DNA of 64,000 bases from Actinokineospora auranticolor. Its GTDB lineage: Bacteria > Actinomycetota > Actinomycetes > Mycobacteriales > Pseudonocardiaceae. Location of the stretch: contig NZ_PTIX01000030.1 of the NCBI RefSeq assembly GCF_002934265.1, positions 25,511 to 89,510 of the forward strand. The letters are read 5' to 3'. Positions 61,414 to 64,000 of this stretch are shown in pieces; position 1 is the first letter of the stretch; the number at the start of each line of letters is the position of its first letter. Both the position numbers and the translations under genes were made by a program. The notes below the pieces were generated by a model, which was not told the DNA's origin, ran no database searches, and was given only the letters and a program-made list of their open reading frames with translations.

Positions 61414-63135
61414 ATGGAACTGGGGCAGCCGGACCGACGTCTGGTGTTGAAGGGGGCCGCGCTCACCGCGGCGGTCGTGGGGGTCGGTATGCGGCTCTTC
61501 GACGGGACGGCGGCCGCCGCGCCCGCCGCGGACGGGGTGTTCGGGTACGGGGTCGCCAGCGGCGACCCGACCTCGGACGCCGTCGTCATCTGGACCAGGG
61601 CGACACCACCGCCCACCCGCCGCGGCGAACCGGTCGCGGCACCGGGCAGCGGCCTGGGCCACCCGCTGCGCGTGCGCTGGGAGGTCGCGCGCGACCCGGC
61701 CTTCCGGCACGTGGTGCGCGCGGGCACGGTCTGGACCAGTGCCGAGAGCGACCACACCGTGAAGGTGGACGTGCGCGGCCTGCGCCCGTACACCCGCTAC
61801 CACTACCGATTCCACACCGCCGGGCAGACGAGTGACGTCGGCCTGACCCGAACCGCGCCGGACGAGGCCGAGCGGACCCACGCGCTGCGGTTCGCGCTGC
61901 TGTCGTGCAGCAACTACCCGGCCGGGCTGTTCACCCCGTACCGGGCCGTCGGCGAGCGCGACGACCTGGATTTCGTGCTGCACGTCGGCGACTACATCTA
62001 CGAGGGCGACGGCGACGACGAGGCCTTCGACCTCACCGGCTACCGGCTGCGGCACGCCCTGCACAAGGCCGACCCGCACCTGCGGCTCGCGCACCGGCGG
62101 CACCCGTGGATCACGATCTTCGACGACCACGAGGTCGCCGACAACACCTGGTCGACCGGCGCGGGCAACACCGACCCGGCGGGCGACTTCGCGCGGCGGC
62201 GGCAGGCGGCGTACCAGGCGTACCTGGAGTGGATGCCGTTCCGGCTGCCGGACCAGGCCGCACCGCACCGGGGCACGCGCTTCTTCCGCCGCTTCCGGTT
62301 CGGCGACCTGGCGGACCTGTCGGTGCTGGAAACCCGGCAGAACCGCAGCGCGCAGGTGTTCCTGCCCCCGTACAGCACCCCGGGCGGCGGTTTCGTGCCG
62401 GTTGGGACCCCGGAGGTCGACGCCGCCCTGGCCGACCCGTCCCGCCACATGGTGGAGCCGGAACAACTCGCCTGGCTCAAGGAAACCACCACCCAACCGC
62501 GGCGGTGGCACCTGGTGGGCAACCAGACCGTGTTCACGCCGATCCGCTTCCCAGGCGCCGTAGTCGGTTTCCCGGACCGGCCGGTGATCGTCAACTCCGA
62601 TCAGTGGGACGGCTACGGCGCCGACCAGTCCGCGCTCATCGCACACCTGGCGGCCCAACCCACCAGCGCGGGCGACGCGGTGTTCCTGACCGGCGACATC
62701 CACTCGTCCTGGGCCAACGACATCCCGGCGGGCCCCCGCGCCCCCGGCTACGCGTCGGCGGGCGTGGAGTTCGTCTGCCCCTCCGTGACCAGCGACGGTT
62801 TCTACGAGCTGATCAAGGGCACCCTGCCGACCGGCACCCCCGTCGCCACCCTCCTGGGCGCGACGGCGGGGGCGGTCGGCGGGATCTCGGCGGCCAACCC
62901 GTGGATCCGCTACCTCAACGGCGTCAGCCACGGCTTCACCCTGGTCGACGTCACGCGGGAGCGGGTGCAGGCGGACTTCCACCACACGCCGGTGCCGTCG
63001 GAAGCCGTGCCGGACCCGCGCACGGACCCGACTACCCGCCCGGTGTTCTCCTCCGGCTGGCAGACGCTGGCGGGGACCCGCACCGTGGTGCCCGCACCGG
63101 GCCCGATCGGCCCCCGCTCGGACGAACCCCACTGA
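61414..63135 (+). CDS. phoD: PhoD-type alkaline phosphatase
   Basis: 573 residues. Twin-arginine signal with DRRLVLKG and hydrophobic ALTAAVVGVGMRLFDG. Family signatures VASGDPTSDAVVIWTR, LHVGDYIYEG, TIFDDHEVADNTW, SVLETRQNR and FLTGDIHSSWANDIP. A secreted Ca/Fe-dependent phosphodiesterase or alkaline phosphatase used in phosphate scavenging. No Pho box is obvious upstream by eye. Confidence 0.93.
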   Translation: MELGQPDRRLVLKGAALTAAVVGVGMRLFDGTAAAAPAADGVFGYGVASGDPTSDAVVIWTRATPPPTRRGEPVAAPGSGLGHPLRVRWEVARDPAFRHVVRAGTVWTSAESDHTVKVDVRGLRPYTRYHYRFHTAGQTSDVGLTRTAPDEAERTHALRFALLSCSNYPAGLFTPYRAVGERDDLDFVLHVGDYIYEGDGDDEAFDLTGYRLRHALHKADPHLRLAHRRHPWITIFDDHEVADNTWSTGAGNTDPAGDFARRRQAAYQAYLEWMPFRLPDQAAPHRGTRFFRRFRFGDLADLSVLETRQNRSAQVFLPPYSTPGGGFVPVGTPEVDAALADPSRHMVEPEQLAWLKETTTQPRRWHLVGNQTVFTPIRFPGAVVGFPDRPVIVNSDQWDGYGADQSALIAHLAAQPTSAGDAVFLTGDIHSSWANDIPAGPRAPGYASAGVEFVCPSVTSDGFYELIKGTLPTGTPVATLLGATAGAVGGISAANPWIRYLNGVSHGFTLVDVTRERVQADFHHTPVPSEAVPDPRTDPTTRPVFSSGWQTLAGTRTVVPAPGPIGPRSDEPH

Positions 63136-63170
63136 CCCACCGGTGCCCACCCGGTCCCGGCCGAGGCAGG

Positions 63171-63491
63171 TCACCGACGGTTCCACTTCGGGTGCCTGCG
63201 GTGGTGTGTCCACTTGGGCAGGTGCGGGTGCCACGGGTACCGGCTGACGTCGTCCCACGTGCAACGCAAGCGGTTGCGCACCTCGACGACCCCGTCGACC
63301 TCACCGAGCCGCGCCGCCACGATCGGCGCCTGGCTGTCCCAGTCCACCCGGCCGACCACGAGCACCACGCCGCACTCGACGCACACCCGCACCAACGCGG
63401 TGTCGACGTCGTCGATCGCGGGCAGCACGCGCTCCTCGATCTCGACGCGGATGTCCTCATCGGACCGGACCGGCGTTGACGACACCGACAT
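63171..63491 (-). CDS. BON-domain protein
   Basis: 106 residues from ATG 63491 (GGAAGGGG seven bases upstream). A BON-like domain (DIRVEIEERVLPAIDDVDTA, VECGVVLVVGRVDWDSQAPI, LGEVDGVVEVRNRL) is followed by a basic tail. BON domains bind phospholipid or small ligands. No function is claimed. Confidence 0.7.
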   Translation of the reverse strand: MSVSSTPVRSDEDIRVEIEERVLPAIDDVDTALVRVCVECGVVLVVGRVDWDSQAPIVAARLGEVDGVVEVRNRLRCTWDDVSRYPWHPHLPKWTHHRRHPKWNRR

Positions 63492-63655
63492 GGCATGTCC
63501 CCTTCCCTGCGCCGCCACCTCGCGGTGACACCCCAACGGTCCGCCCGCACCGCTGATCGAACCCAGGGTCGGAGGGAGTCGGGTCGCGGGACCTTCGCAC
63601 CGGGACCACATCGGGAGCAGGAGCGCCACCCCAACGCCCGCGAGGGGTCCCCCGC

Positions 63656-63673
63656 AATAGGGGAACCCCTATT
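63656..63673 (+). terminator. AATAGGGG/CCCCTATT hairpin at the IS border
   Basis: 8-bp stem around AA, then TTTTC on the plus strand. It lies between the BON gene and the transposase end and may be either an IS-border element or an intrinsic terminator. Its AT-richness differs from all surrounding DNA. Confidence 0.5.
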
Positions 63674-63689
63674 TTCAAGCCTATGAGGC

Positions 63690-64000
63690 TTATTCAGCGG
63701 CGTAGAAGTAGAGGGCGATAACGGCCGATATGGTGCGGTGAAAGTGTCGATGGGACGCCGGTAGTCGGTGTGAAGAACACGCCATGTTTCGAGTTGGGCG
63801 ATGGCATGTTCGACCACGACTCGGATGGAGTTGTGGTGTCGGTTGAACTCTACTTCCCAGTCGGGTTGTTCTCGGTTTCTGGGTTTTCTGATCGGGGTGA
63901 GGATACCGCTGCCGATGTAGCCCTTGTCGCCGAGCCAGGTGCTGGGCTCTCGTCCGTCGAGAACCCGCGAGGCGTTCAGGCCGACGATGTCGTTACGGGA
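63690..64000 (-). mobile_element. IS5-type transposase, 3' part, runs off the right edge
   Basis: On the minus strand from the edge: SRNDIVGLNASRVLDGREPS, STWLGDKGYIGSGILTPIRK, RHHNSIRVVVEHAIAQLETW and RVLHTDYRRPIDTFT. These are IS5/DDE_4-type segments. Near 63733 the sense shifts to another frame, giving ISAVIALYFYAAE and a TAA at 63690-63692, the natural end in related proteins. So the copy either carries a disabling frameshift near its 3' end or uses a frameshift. Confidence 0.75.

Noticed and set aside
1..64000. tRNA, rRNA, CRISPR arrays, riboswitches of known classes.
   Set aside because: I looked for cloverleaf-like, regularly spaced repeat and conserved aptamer patterns in the gaps and found none; a covariance-model scan would be decisive.

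Overview
The window is very GC-rich, with strong third-position G/C, many GTG starts and many four-base GTGA/ATGA gene overlaps. The gene content (DUF5753 helix-turn-helix regulators, RsbA-like MEDS proteins, a SigJ-type ECF sigma factor, EspC/WXG-type effectors, a YbaB protein beside a type VII effector, PhoD, DUF4230) fits a filamentous actinomycete, most likely of the Pseudonocardiales. A methyl-accepting chemotaxis protein hints at a lineage with motile cells or spores, but the genus cannot be fixed from the sequence. I saw no rRNA, tRNA, CRISPR array, replication origin or biosynthetic gene cluster.

Layout. 1-7.8 kb: 3' part of a Crp/Fnr regulator, then a high-affinity potassium operon (a micropeptide, kdpF, kdpA, kdpB, kdpC, kdpD) without an adjacent kdpE; KdpD carries an EF-hand-like loop in its kinase domain. 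7.8-11 kb: two divergent helix-turn-helix regulators and a PPC decarboxylase-like flavoprotein. 11-14 kb: a stress or sigma-factor signalling group (GAF-PP2C phosphatase, MEDS-HATPase anti-sigma protein, MEDS-STAS protein). 14-16.9 kb: LysR and SnoaL-like pair, a secreted I36-type inhibitor and the decayed remnant of a second copy. 16.9-24.8 kb: an ABC exporter pair, a 652-residue protein of unknown function, a phosphoesterase, a DUF4230 protein, and an SDR/TetR pair.

24.8-36.3 kb: a decayed IS982-type element, an MmyB-type regulator, a secreted NlpC/P60-VCBS protein with a SARP-like operator, a complete peptide/nickel-type ABC importer operon, two divergent MFS exporters and a frameshifted secreted protein. 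36.4-46.5 kb is the main accessory island: a Fic-like protein without its catalytic histidine, a TPR protein, and a type VII secretion polymorphic toxin locus. In transcription order that locus is YbaB, EspC, a 1563-residue toxin with a putative His/Cys protease-like domain and a C-terminal DNA/RNA endonuclease domain, and three YezG-family immunity genes.

46.6-64 kb: ECF sigma factor and an unusual old-yellow-enzyme homologue, DUF4345/NmrA/AraC group, the chemotaxis receptor, an M20 peptidase, an MFS protein, a 1044-residue NACHT protein with an NNH7-like N terminus (candidate antiphage or conflict system), a TetR/DUF1348 pair with two operators, a META lipoprotein, PhoD, a BON protein, and the end of an IS5-type transposase running off the right edge.

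The candidates most worth following as systems are the toxin with its three immunity genes and the NACHT protein. The EF-hand-like KdpD and the SARP-type operator are the most specific small observations.
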